A stretch of 64,000 nt of DNA from JAIBJN01 sp963842305 (lineage in GTDB: Bacteria > Actinomycetota > Thermoleophilia > Gaiellales > Gaiellaceae). This document shows, piece by piece, positions 32,178 to 40,099 of this stretch. A program made the translations under genes and the position numbers. Positions within the stretch are counted from its first letter, which is position 1, and each line of letters starts with the position of its first letter. The notes below the pieces were generated by a model. That model saw nothing but the letters and a program-made list of their open reading frames with translations, ran no database searches and was not told the DNA's origin. Location of the stretch: NCBI GenBank assembly GCA_963842305.1, contig CAWJFW010000005.1:310001-374000 (forward strand), read 5' to 3'.

Positions 32178-33061
32178 GAGCCAGGCTCTTCGTCACCGAG
32201 GCCTTCAGCTCGATCAAGGCGAACCTCTCGACGAGCGTCGCCGCGGTCATGACCGTTCTGATCGGCATGTTCCTGCTCGGCCTCTTCATCGCGCTCGGCA
32301 GCTGGGTGATCTCGTGGACCAACCACGTGAAGAAGGACCTCGTCGTCAACGTCTACTTCTGCACCGACGTGACGTGCGGTAAGGAGGCGACGCAGCAGCA
32401 GATCAACGTGGTCAACGCCCGGCTCGGCCAGACGCAGGACGTCAAGTCCTACAAGTTCGTGTCGAAGGACGACGCCTGGGCGGAGATGCAGGAGCGCTTC
32501 CCGGACCTGACCGAACAGACGATCAGGAACCCGCTCCCTGCCTCGTTCGAGGTCATTCCCAACGACGCGGGCCAGGTGCAGTCGATCGCCGCTGCGATCC
32601 AGGATCCGCTGCCGGCCGGCGTGGAGACGGTGAAGTACGGGGAGAAGAAAGCCGAGCGGGTGCTCCAGGTGGCCACGATCATCGGGGCGATCTTCCTGGT
32701 CGGAAGCATCATCCTTCTCGTCGCCTCGACGATCCTGATCGCGAACACGATCCGCCTCTCAATTTTCTCGAGGAGGCGCGAGATCGAGGTGATGAAGCTC
32801 GTCGGCGCCTCGAACTGGTTCGTCCGCGCGCCCTTCATGCTCGAGGGGTTGCTCTGCGGCCTGGCGGGATCGCTCCTGGCGGTCGTGCTCCTGCTCCTCG
32901 CCAAGGAGATTGCCCTGCCCGGGATCATGGGGAGGATCGAGAGCCCCGACGACATCCAGGCGTGGAGCTTCCCGATCGTCGCGCTGATCCTGGTCGGCAT
33001 GAGCCTGCTCGTCGGAGCCGCGGGCTCCGGTATCACCCTGCGGCGTTTTCTGCGAATCTGA
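32174..33061 (+). CDS. ftsX: Cell division protein FtsX
   Basis: 295 aa. One N-terminal helix (about 20-50, VMTVLIGMFLLGLFIALG) is followed by an extracellular domain of about 100 residues with two cysteines (FCTDVTCGK). Three C-terminal helices form the FtsX core with SRRREIEVMKLVGASNWFVR between them. It transmits FtsE ATPase activity across the membrane to a cell-wall hydrolase. Translationally coupled to ftsE. Confidence 0.96.
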   Translation: MRARLFVTEAFSSIKANLSTSVAAVMTVLIGMFLLGLFIALGSWVISWTNHVKKDLVVNVYFCTDVTCGKEATQQQINVVNARLGQTQDVKSYKFVSKDDAWAEMQERFPDLTEQTIRNPLPASFEVIPNDAGQVQSIAAAIQDPLPAGVETVKYGEKKAERVLQVATIIGAIFLVGSIILLVASTILIANTIRLSIFSRRREIEVMKLVGASNWFVRAPFMLEGLLCGLAGSLLAVVLLLLAKEIALPGIMGRIESPDDIQAWSFPIVALILVGMSLLVGAAGSGITLRRFLRI

Positions 33062-33101
33062 TCGCAGTGCACGCGACCGACGCTCCCGGGGCGGGCGTCC
33101 T

Positions 33102-34280
33102 GTGAGACGGGGCGTCGGCTATTTCGCTGCGCTCGTCCTCGTCGTCGGCGCGTTCGTCCTGGGTTTCTTCCTCACGCGTACCGAGGAGGGAACGAGTCAG
33201 TCCGCACCGCCCGTGCAGGTCGAGCGTCCCGTCCGGCTGATCGACCAGGTACGCGCCGAGCTCTCCGCCGCCTACTACCGCTGGATCCCTCCGGACGTCC
33301 TCGAGCGCCCAACGCCGAAGGGCATTCTCGCCGGTCTCGAGGACCCCTACACGGATCTGCTGACGGGCGCCGAGTACGAGAGCCTTCGCGAGGACACGGA
33401 GGGAACCTACTCCGGCATCGGGCTGACCGTGGCGCCGGGTCGAGAGGGACTCGTCGTCACGTCCGCGCCGGCGGGACCGGCCCGTGAGGCGGGGATCCGC
33501 AAGAATGACGTCATCGTTCGAGTTGACGGCGAGCCGCTCGCGCGGTTCTCGTTCGAGAGCGCTCTCACGCTCATCAAGGGAGACGCTGGCACGGTCGTCG
33601 ACCTCGTCCTCGAGCGGCCGGGGAGAAAGAAGTCGCTCGATCTCGTCGTCGTCCGTCGCGAGATCGAGGTCCCGCCGATCAGCACGCGCCTCCTCACCGT
33701 CAAGGACAGGAAGCTCGCCTACATCCGCGTCTTCTCGTTCCCCGCCGGCGCCGCCGAGCGCATCGAGCAGGCCATGTTCAAGCTGGTCGACGAGGGCGTA
33801 ACCGGGGCGATCATCGATCTCCGGGACAATCCAGGGGGGCTCCTCTCGCAGGCGGTGGACGTGGCGTCGGTCTACATCGAGGACGGCATCGTCTGCCGGA
33901 CCGACGGCCTCCACGAGGAAGAGCACGAATATCGCGTGACGGGAGTCGCGACCCAGTCCGAGATTCCGCTCGTCGTGCTCGTCAACGGCGGCAGCGCGAG
34001 CGCGGCCGAGATCGTCGCCGGCGCTCTCGTGGATCACGACCGCGCGACGCTGGTCGGCGAGCGCACCTTCGGAAAGGCGTCGGTCCAGACGATCGCTCCG
34101 CTCGTCGGCGGCGGCGCCCTCAAGCTCACGACCGCCAAGTACCTGACTCCCGCCGGCGCCGACATCACCGGCGTCGGGCTCGAGCCGTCCGTGGTCGCAG
34201 CGGACGATCCGCTGACCCAGCGGGACGAGGGCCTCGCGATCGCCAAGCGCACGCTGACCCAGATCCTCCGAACGGCGTAG
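33102..34280 (+). CDS. ctpA: C-terminal processing peptidase (S41 family)
   Basis: 392 aa starting at GTG 33102. A single N-terminal membrane helix (about 4-24) anchors it outside. A PDZ domain (about 95-180) contains YSGIGLTVAPG. The S41 protease domain has the Ser region VNGGSASAAEIVAGAL near 294-309 and the Lys partner in GERTFGKASVQ. It cleaves near protein C-termini. Neighbouring ftsEX and other bacteria suggest a part in envelope quality control or hydrolase turnover. Confidence 0.95.
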   Translation: MRRGVGYFAALVLVVGAFVLGFFLTRTEEGTSQSAPPVQVERPVRLIDQVRAELSAAYYRWIPPDVLERPTPKGILAGLEDPYTDLLTGAEYESLREDTEGTYSGIGLTVAPGREGLVVTSAPAGPAREAGIRKNDVIVRVDGEPLARFSFESALTLIKGDAGTVVDLVLERPGRKKSLDLVVVRREIEVPPISTRLLTVKDRKLAYIRVFSFPAGAAERIEQAMFKLVDEGVTGAIIDLRDNPGGLLSQAVDVASVYIEDGIVCRTDGLHEEEHEYRVTGVATQSEIPLVVLVNGGSASAAEIVAGALVDHDRATLVGERTFGKASVQTIAPLVGGGALKLTTAKYLTPAGADITGVGLEPSVVAADDPLTQRDEGLAIAKRTLTQILRTA

Positions 34281-34282
34281 CG

Positions 34283-35974
34283 ATGGAGCTCCTCGTCTGT
34301 GAGCTGGCCCGGAAGGGCAAGCTCCTCGTGGGCGAGCCGTACTTCGAGGGCGGCGTTCCCGTCGTCGTCGACCGCAAGGGTGCCGGCGCGGCCTCGGCCG
34401 GCGATCTCGTGGTCCTCCGGCAGGGACGCGGGCGCGCCCGGCTCGAGGAGGTCCTCGGCCCTGCGAGCCGGATCGAGGCCGTGCTGGAAGGGCTCCTCTG
34501 GCACGAGGGCCTGCGCCGGCCGCACCCCGTGGCGGAGAGCCTCCCGCTGGACGTCGAGCCGGACCGGGTCGACCTGCGCCACCTCTACGCGTTCACGATC
34601 GACCCCGACGAGGCGAAGGACTTCGACGACGCCCTCACGTTCCAGCGCGAGGGCGGCGGCGGGGTGCGGGCATGGGTGCACATCGCCGACGTCTCTGCAT
34701 ACGTGCCCGCCGGGGCACCGCTCGATCGCGCTGCATCCGAGCGGGGGAACTCGGTGTACGTGCCCGGCCGCGTCGCCCCGATGCTGCCGCACGAGCTCTC
34801 GGACGACCTCTGCAGCCTGCGCCCGCACCAGGACCGCCGCTGCATCACGGTCGAGATCCCGTTCGACGCCGACCTCGAGCCCGGCGAGCCGCGCTTCTAC
34901 CGCAGCCTCATCCGCAGCCGTGAGCGGCTGACGTACGGTCACGCACAGGCGATCCTCGCGGGGGACGAGCGCGCCGCGGACGAGGTCATGGAGGCGCTGC
35001 GGCTCGCCGAGCAGGTCTCGCGAGTCCTCCGCGACCGCCGGTTCGCCCGCGGCGCACTCCGCGTGGAAGGGCGGGAGGTGGAGTTCGCGTTCGACGGAGA
35101 AGGCGGCGTCGAGCGGGCGTGGGTCGAGCGCGAGCCGCTGGCCCACATGCTCGTCGAAGAGCTGATGATCGCCGCGAACGAGGCCGTCGCCGAGCTGCTC
35201 GCCGGCCGGGGCCGCGATGCGCTCTTCCGCGTCCACGAGCGTCCCGACCCACAGGCCGTCGAGCTGCTCCTCGCCAAGCTCGCCGACCTCGGGGTACCGA
35301 CCCCTGCGGTCCCCGACCACCTGTCGCCCGCCGAGGCGGCGGCGCTTGCGGCCCGGGTGAGCGAGAGCGTGATCCGCTACGTCGGGAGCTCGGGGCGCGG
35401 GGAGGAGGCGTTTCCGGCGCTCGTGCTCCGTGCGCTCAAACAGGCGCGCTACGACCCGCGCAGCCTGGGGCATTCCGGCCTGGCAAGCCGGGCGTACTGC
35501 CACTTTACGTCCCCGATCCGCCGCTACCCGGACCTCGTGGTGCACCGCGCGCTCCTTCGGGAGCTGGGCGTCCTCGACGTCGAGCCTCCCGAGGATCTGC
35601 CCGGGCTCGGCGACTGGACCTCGGCGCGCGAGCGGGAGGCTGCGGAGGTCGAGTACCGGGCCGACGATCTCTGCCTCGCCTGGCTTCTCGAGCGGCGGCT
35701 CTTCGAGGACGGCTGGGACGCGACGTTCGAGGGAGAGATCGTCGGCGCGATCGGCTCGGGTCTTTTCGTGCGGTTCGACGGCGTCTTCGAGGGGTACTTG
35801 CCCGCTCGTCGCCTCCCCGGCGACTACTTCGAGCTCTCGGCTCTCGGGACGGCGCTCGTCGGTCGGCGCGGCGGCTCGGCCTACCGGCTTGGCGACCCGA
35901 TCGAGGTCGGGGTCGCCGAGGTCAGACGCTGGGAGGGCAAGGTCGAGCTCGACCTCGCGAAGAGTCGAAAATGA
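34283..35974 (+). CDS. RNB-domain 3'-5' exoribonuclease (RNase R/RNase II family), short form
   Basis: 563 aa against 700-800 for typical RNase R. A short N-terminal OB region is followed by the RNB catalytic domain (about 95-430). The four-Asp cluster is FTIDPDEAKDFDDALTF, and the HFTSPIRRYPDLVVHR motif is intact. A C-terminal S1 domain (about 475-560) ends the protein. The Lys-rich tail of RNase R is absent. Its neighbours are smpB and the tmRNA gene, and RNase R degrades non-stop mRNA in trans-translation, so the three probably work together. Confidence 0.92.
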   Translation: MELLVCELARKGKLLVGEPYFEGGVPVVVDRKGAGAASAGDLVVLRQGRGRARLEEVLGPASRIEAVLEGLLWHEGLRRPHPVAESLPLDVEPDRVDLRHLYAFTIDPDEAKDFDDALTFQREGGGGVRAWVHIADVSAYVPAGAPLDRAASERGNSVYVPGRVAPMLPHELSDDLCSLRPHQDRRCITVEIPFDADLEPGEPRFYRSLIRSRERLTYGHAQAILAGDERAADEVMEALRLAEQVSRVLRDRRFARGALRVEGREVEFAFDGEGGVERAWVEREPLAHMLVEELMIAANEAVAELLAGRGRDALFRVHERPDPQAVELLLAKLADLGVPTPAVPDHLSPAEAAALAARVSESVIRYVGSSGRGEEAFPALVLRALKQARYDPRSLGHSGLASRAYCHFTSPIRRYPDLVVHRALLRELGVLDVEPPEDLPGLGDWTSAREREAAEVEYRADDLCLAWLLERRLFEDGWDATFEGEIVGAIGSGLFVRFDGVFEGYLPARRLPGDYFELSALGTALVGRRGGSAYRLGDPIEVGVAEVRRWEGKVELDLAKSRK

Positions 35975-36012
35975 ATTTGTCGCTCTTTGCAGAGAAAGGC
36001 CCCGGCACGCAC

Positions 36013-36041
36013 TTGCGTGGAGTGACTGGTCCCTTTAGGTT
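36013..36041 (+). promoter_or_regulatory. Possible promoter for smpB
   Basis: TTGCGT (36013-36018), 17 bases, TAGGTT (36036-36041). It lies in the 192-base gap before smpB and would give a leader of about 115 bases that contains the hairpin at 36113-36160. Weak hexamers, so low confidence. Confidence 0.35.
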
Positions 36042-36112
36042 GCCGCTTGCGCCGAGCACGGGGCGCGAGTAGGTCGAAGGTTCACCGGTAGGCGCTACGC
36101 GGAAGCGGAACG

Positions 36113-36160
36113 TTCGCCGGGGAGCTGGACGAAAGCGAACCCGGCTCGGCGAATTTTTTT
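36113..36160 (+). terminator. Terminator-like hairpin with T7 run directly upstream of smpB
   Basis: TTCGCCG (36113-36119) pairs with CGGCGAA (36147-36153), with GGG/CCC pairing just inside, and seven T residues follow at once (36154-36160). The structure ends only 6 bases before the smpB ATG, leaving no room for a Shine-Dalgarno sequence. It may terminate read-through from the nuclease gene or attenuate smpB. Confidence 0.6.
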
Positions 36161-36166
36161 GGTCCA

Positions 36167-36637
36167 ATGCCGGCTATGACCGCAGGGATCAAGCTGATCG
36201 CCGACAACCGCCGCGCGCGGCACGAGTATCACCTCCTCGACCGCTACGAGGCGGGGCTCGCGCTGACCGGGACGGAGGTCAAGTCGCTCCGCGACGGCAA
36301 AGCTACGCTTCAGCGTGCCTTCGGCGACGTCCGCGACAATGAGGTCTATCTCGTCGGGCTCCACATCCCCGAGTACACGCAGGGGACGAGCGCGAACCAC
36401 GATCCCGACCGCGAGCGCAAGCTCCTGCTCCACCGGCGCGAGATCGACCAGCTCGTGGGCAAGGTGCAGGAGAAGGGGTTGACGCTCATCCCGACTCGGC
36501 TCTACTGGAAGAACGGGCGCGCAAAGGTCGAGATCGCCCTCGCCCGCGGCAAGGACGTCCGCGACAAACGGCGCACGATCGCCGACCGCGACGCAAAGCG
36601 ACAGATGGAGCGCGCACTCAAGAGTCGCGGCCGCTAG
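36167..36637 (+). CDS. smpB: SsrA-binding protein SmpB
   Basis: 156 aa; ATG 36176 three codons on is an alternative start. The OB-fold core has HEYHLLDRYEAGLALTGTEV, SLRDGKATL and the RKLLLHRREID region, with the basic helical tail DKRRTIADRDAKRQMERALK. It binds tmRNA and loads it on stalled ribosomes. The tmRNA gene lies 420 bases downstream. No ribosome-binding site is seen; a T-run directly precedes the start. Confidence 0.97.
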   Translation: MPAMTAGIKLIADNRRARHEYHLLDRYEAGLALTGTEVKSLRDGKATLQRAFGDVRDNEVYLVGLHIPEYTQGTSANHDPDRERKLLLHRREIDQLVGKVQEKGLTLIPTRLYWKNGRAKVEIALARGKDVRDKRRTIADRDAKRQMERALKSRGR

Positions 36638-37035
36638 GAGGGGTGACGAGCAGGGAACGGCCGGCTGTGGATGACAGCGGCCGCGGCGAGAAAGGCCGCC
36701 ACCGACCAGAGCGCGACGAGCCCGTGCGTGTCCAGGTTGGTGTCGGCGATGAGGAGCCAGACGACGAGAACCGCGGCTGCGATCGCGCTTCCTACCGCCG
36801 CCGCGAAGGTGACCGCGCGCTGGGCCGGCGTTCCGGCGAGCGCCCACTCGACGATGGCGAACGCGACAAGCGCGGCTCCGAGCAGCTGGGCGTAGAAGGG
36901 CGGTTCAGGCAGCGGGAGGCCGAAGAAGTCGTAGAGCGCGTCCCAGGTCGCGGCCAGGAGGAACACTGCGAGGATCCCGTTCGAGACCGCATCGATGCGC
37001 AGAACGAGGGCCTGCGTAAGTCGGGGATGCGCCAT
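36634..37035 (-). CDS. Small membrane protein of unknown function
   Basis: 133 aa with four predicted membrane helices (about 15-33, 45-65, 74-95, 103-122), such as ILAVFLLAATWDALYDFF and AVGSAIAAAVLVVWLLIA. I do not recognise a family. It converges on smpB with a 4-base overlap and is divergent from ssrA. Codon use fits its neighbours. Confidence 0.65.
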   Translation of the reverse strand: MAHPRLTQALVLRIDAVSNGILAVFLLAATWDALYDFFGLPLPEPPFYAQLLGAALVAFAIVEWALAGTPAQRAVTFAAAVGSAIAAAVLVVWLLIADTNLDTHGLVALWSVAAFLAAAAVIHSRPFPARHPS

Positions 37036-37043
37036 CTCGCGGC

Positions 37044-37049
37044 TATACT
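37044..37049 (+). promoter_or_regulatory. -10 element of the ssrA promoter
   Basis: TATACT stands 10 bases before the first base of the mature tmRNA, a good match to the consensus. The -35 region at 17-18 bases upstream is poor. Confidence 0.55.
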
Positions 37050-37059
37050 TTCAAGCTCT

Positions 37060-37420
37060 GGGGGCGATCCGGTTTCGACGGGGTCGGTTCTCCGGAAGAG
37101 CTGCAAGCCGAGGTCCCCGGTCGGCCTCGTTAAACAACCGGGAACAAAGCAAGTGCGAACAAGAACGAACTCGCGCTCGCTGCCTAATTAGGTAGCGCGT
37201 CGGCTCCGGTCTCGGCCCGTGGATCGGAAACCCGGCGTCAGAAAACGGGCTTGCCGCCGAAGGAGCGCTGATCGCCGGAGGCGGGACTTCTCAGGATCGG
37301 CTAGCCCGTCGGTAGGTTCGCCAGCCCACCGGCCGCCGGGCGAAATCCAAGGGCAGGCTGTGCTTGGAAAGGCTCTTCACGGTGCGACTTCGGACGCGGG
37401 TTCGATTCCCGCCGCCTCCA
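37060..37420 (+). ncRNA. ssrA: Transfer-messenger RNA (tmRNA)
   Basis: The 5' end GGGGGCG (37060-37066) pairs with CGCCTCC (37413-37419) to form the acceptor stem, and A 37420 is the discriminator; CCA is not encoded. The 5' domain has the conserved GGTTTCGACGGGG block. The T-arm is GCGGGTTCGATTCCCGC. The resume codon is GCG 37155 and the tag reads ANKNELALAA before TAA 37185-37187, ending in the LAA degron. The last 34 bases recur four times in the next 11 kb, so this 3' end is an attachment site. Confidence 0.96.
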
Positions 37421-37437
37421 TCGGCTTGGTTGAGCGA
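37387..37437 (+). repeat. Attachment-site repeat 1 (att1), in the ssrA 3' end
   Basis: The block from the T-arm through the acceptor end of ssrA and 17 bases beyond. It matches 41 of 44 bases at 40322-40365 and 37 of 40 at 45371-45410, all in the same orientation. The shared core is GCGGGTTCGATTNCCGCCGC. Confidence 0.85.
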
Positions 37438-37689
37438 AGTATGGATCGCGACGGTGCCCTCACCGGCGAGCAGCTCGATCGGCTCATCCTTCATCAGATC
37501 CGGCCCGTTGTCCGCGTAGTACCCGTAGATGTCGACGCAGAAGTCGATCTCGTCGAGCGGCTGCTCACTGGGCTTCCTATCGCGGCCGGTGATCTCAGCC
37601 AGCTGCTCCCGCCGCCCGGCGTGCAGCTCCGCCACGCCGCGCACTAGCTTGGCGCGCTCGAAGCGCGTGGGCTCGGAAACGTGCCTCAT
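37436..37689 (-). pseudogene. Internal fragment of an aldehyde dehydrogenase (succinate-semialdehyde dehydrogenase type)
   Basis: On the minus strand from ATG 37689 about 84 codons read RFERAKLVRGVAELHAGRRE, then EIDFCVDIYGYYADNGPDLM and DEPIELLAGEGTVAI. This is the region after the N-terminal strand in NAD(P)-dependent succinate-semialdehyde dehydrogenases. Both the first 30 residues and everything beyond (cofactor and catalytic domains) are missing. Homology stops within about 15 bases of the ssrA attachment repeat, so the fragment was probably cut by recombination there. Confidence 0.7.
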
Positions 37690-37752
37690 GCTAGGGTCGC
37701 GATCGGCGTTCGCACGTGCGCAGCGCCCGGCGTCTACCAACGGGGGTGGACC

Positions 37753-38775
37753 GTGCCGTTGAAAGGCTACGGTGTTCTGCGGGGCAACGCCGTCGAACGG
37801 CGCCGAGAGGGTTCGTCGGACACGCCGCATTTCCAGATCCGCGTGGTCGACGGCGACGGCGTCGATTTCCGGATCGCCGTCAACGTCAAGTCCCAGTCGG
37901 CGCCGTCCGAACTGCTGTACCTCCTCGACGACGACTTCCGGCATCCAGTCACGGCCGGACTGGAGTCGCTCGCCGCGGGCTGGCACGACCTTCCAACCGC
38001 CCCGGGGGCCGCCAGCCTGGACTATGTGCGCGGCAACCTGTTCGACCCGGCGCAGATGCGCCCCCTGCCCCCCGATGCCGAAGGGCCCGACAACGACCTC
38101 GCGGACGTGCTCGACGCCCACGTCACGCGGGCGATCGATGATCCCTCCGCCCGCGTCTACGCGTTCGGCCAGCGTTGGGGCCCGGAGGCCGCACGGCCGG
38201 ACAAGGTGTTCGGCTTCGCGCAAGGGAACGGCGTGCACGACATCCACATGAACCAGGGCAACGATCCGCGCTTCGAGGGCGACGACGGCGTCTGGCAGGA
38301 CGGCGGCCTCCTTATTCACTTCCCGGGGGTGTCGCGCTGGATCGGGATCTTCCTCGCCTTTCAGAGCCAGGCGTGGCACACCGATGACGTGACCGGCCAC
38401 GCGATCGAGGGCCTGCCGCCGACGCCATCCGTGCCAAACCAGTCGGGCGACGCCATCCCGATGCGGATCCTCGCCGCGATGGTCAACCCCGTCGGGCCCG
38501 CGCCCGAGCGGGAGACGGTACTCCTCATGAACGCATCACCGAGCGCCGTCGATCTCACAGGCTGGCGGATCGCCGACCGGCTCATGCGAACGTTCCCACT
38601 GCCGGCCGCGGGCCTGGGCCCAGGAGAGGTGCTCGAGGTCTCGGTGATCGATCCCGCGCACCTGGGCAATGACGGCGGCCTGATCACACTCCTGGACGCT
38701 GCTGGCCTGAAGGTCACCGGTGTCGCCTATACGGCCGCCGAAGGGCACCGGGAAGGCTGGACCGTCACCTTCTAG
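37753..38775 (+). CDS. DUF2278 (YukJ-like) protein with C-terminal lamin-tail domain
   Basis: 340 aa from GTG 37753, with a GGGGGTGGA site. The N-terminal DUF2278 region starts PLKGYGVLRGNAVERRREG and includes FGQRWGPEAARPDKVFGF and GVHDIHMNQGND. The last 100 residues (VLLMNASPSAVDLTGWRIAD onward) are a lamin-tail (LTD) beta-sandwich, a domain usually found on secreted or nucleic-acid-handling bacterial proteins. No signal peptide is present. Function is unknown. It is the sole intact gene of the first island segment. Confidence 0.8.
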   Translation: MPLKGYGVLRGNAVERRREGSSDTPHFQIRVVDGDGVDFRIAVNVKSQSAPSELLYLLDDDFRHPVTAGLESLAAGWHDLPTAPGAASLDYVRGNLFDPAQMRPLPPDAEGPDNDLADVLDAHVTRAIDDPSARVYAFGQRWGPEAARPDKVFGFAQGNGVHDIHMNQGNDPRFEGDDGVWQDGGLLIHFPGVSRWIGIFLAFQSQAWHTDDVTGHAIEGLPPTPSVPNQSGDAIPMRILAAMVNPVGPAPERETVLLMNASPSAVDLTGWRIADRLMRTFPLPAAGLGPGEVLEVSVIDPAHLGNDGGLITLLDAAGLKVTGVAYTAAEGHREGWTVTF

Positions 38776-38916
38776 GAGTCGAGACCGACTGCGGGTTGCG
38801 AGCGAGCCCCTTCCGCGCCGCGTGGGGCGGGCGCCGACCCCCCAGCGGACCCGCTCGCCGCCCTCGATTTCGCCGCGCCAGGCGAGCGCGTTCTCACCTG
38901 TGTGAGCAAGAGCGCC

Positions 38917-38948
38917 GATTGAAATCTTGCGTGGGTTCGATTTCATCC
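38917..38948 (+). repeat. Degenerate attachment-site repeat (att2a)
   Basis: GATTGAAATCTTGCG then TGGGTTCGATT matches 24 of 26 bases with 40310-40335, including 12 bases upstream of the ssrA-derived part. The CCGCCGCCTCC half is lost. It marks the join between the DUF2278 segment and the LanC segment. Confidence 0.55.
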
Positions 38949-39016
38949 GAGCTGAGGCCGGGTCGCGCACAGCTACGTGATCGGGATCGATATCTCGGCG
39001 CCCGATACACCGAGTA

Positions 39017-40099
39017 TCACGGGATCGGAAGCGTGCCGCCGCCGTCGACGCAGTCGGCGAGGTAGAGCGCGGTCCCGAGACAGCCCGTCCAAAGTGAGTA
39101 GCGCTCGTATTGCAGCTGCTCCAGCGCGTGCATAGCGAATGCGCGCGCTCGCATGAGCCACAGCTCGTCGCCGGTCCGCTCGAACAGCACGAGAAATGCG
39201 TATCCGTTTCCAGACGTGCCATGGCACAAGCCGGCGCCTTTCTCAAGCGGACCGGCGCGCCACGTCAGCTCGCCGCCGCCGAGCGCCAGATCCTCGTCGA
39301 GGAGCGACCCGAGCGTGGCAACGATCCCGGGCGCTCCGTGACACCACTGCACGCGAATCCGTTTATCGCGCTTGGCGACAAGGCTCGACCCAGCGATCCC
39401 CGGCCAGTTGACGAGGCCGTCCTCCTCGACGGCGTAGCAGCGGATTGTGTCCGAGACGCTCCCGACGTCACCGAGGGCAAGAACGCAGCCAGCGAACCCG
39501 TGTGCAGGCCCGAGATAGCGCACTGGCCTCTCTCCCAATCCGCGCTGTGTCCAGAGTCCGTCCTCGTCGCGCTGCGACCGTAGCCACTCGACGCTCGTGC
39601 TCACGTCGGCCCCGATTTCCCGCCCTGCAAGGATCGTGCCGGCGCTCCCTGACATCAGTTCGCAGTGCTCGTCGTGGGCGTTGGCGTCGATCAGCTCCAA
39701 GAGCCGGTCGAGGTTCGCGGTCGAGGGCGCGAGCCGCTGCAGCACGAGCCGGATGCCCGTCTCGCCGAACGAGAGGCTGCGGGTGTCGTCGCTGTCGCCC
39801 CAGTCCATCGGTGCGACGGCGGACTCCTCGAGATACGGCACGTAGTCGCGGCTCAGGTCGACGAAGTCGCGCCGCGCCAGGCGGTGCAGCGCGTCGACAA
39901 CGCCCGCGCCACCCATATAGACCGAGCGCAGGCGCTTCGTCGTCAGGGACTCGTGGTCGTCAGCCGGATGCACCCGCCACCCGTCCCCGAACTCCGCCTC
40001 AACACCGGCGACGACTCCCGCGATCGCTGACCGGACGCGGTCGGCGTCCCACGCCGAACCCGTGAGCGGCTCATGCGACTCCGGCGAGAACAGCATCAA
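39017..40099 (-). CDS. LanC-like (lanthionine synthetase C-like) protein, orphan
   Basis: 360 aa. The alpha/alpha-barrel repeats of the LANC_like family are visible, each with a Gly-rich turn: VYMGGAGVVDALH, ELMSGSAGTILAG, GPAHGFAGCVLALG, CHGAPGIV, CHGTSGNGYAFL and WTGCLGTALYL. All three zinc ligands of LanC cyclases are present (Cys253, Cys292, His293). No lanthipeptide precursor, LanB/LanM dehydratase, exporter or protease is adjacent. It may be a stand-alone LanC-like protein or a cyclase acting on a distant partner. It lies alone in the second island segment. Confidence 0.88.
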   Translation of the reverse strand: MMLFSPESHEPLTGSAWDADRVRSAIAGVVAGVEAEFGDGWRVHPADDHESLTTKRLRSVYMGGAGVVDALHRLARRDFVDLSRDYVPYLEESAVAPMDWGDSDDTRSLSFGETGIRLVLQRLAPSTANLDRLLELIDANAHDEHCELMSGSAGTILAGREIGADVSTSVEWLRSQRDEDGLWTQRGLGERPVRYLGPAHGFAGCVLALGDVGSVSDTIRCYAVEEDGLVNWPGIAGSSLVAKRDKRIRVQWCHGAPGIVATLGSLLDEDLALGGGELTWRAGPLEKGAGLCHGTSGNGYAFLVLFERTGDELWLMRARAFAMHALEQLQYERYSLWTGCLGTALYLADCVDGGGTLPIP

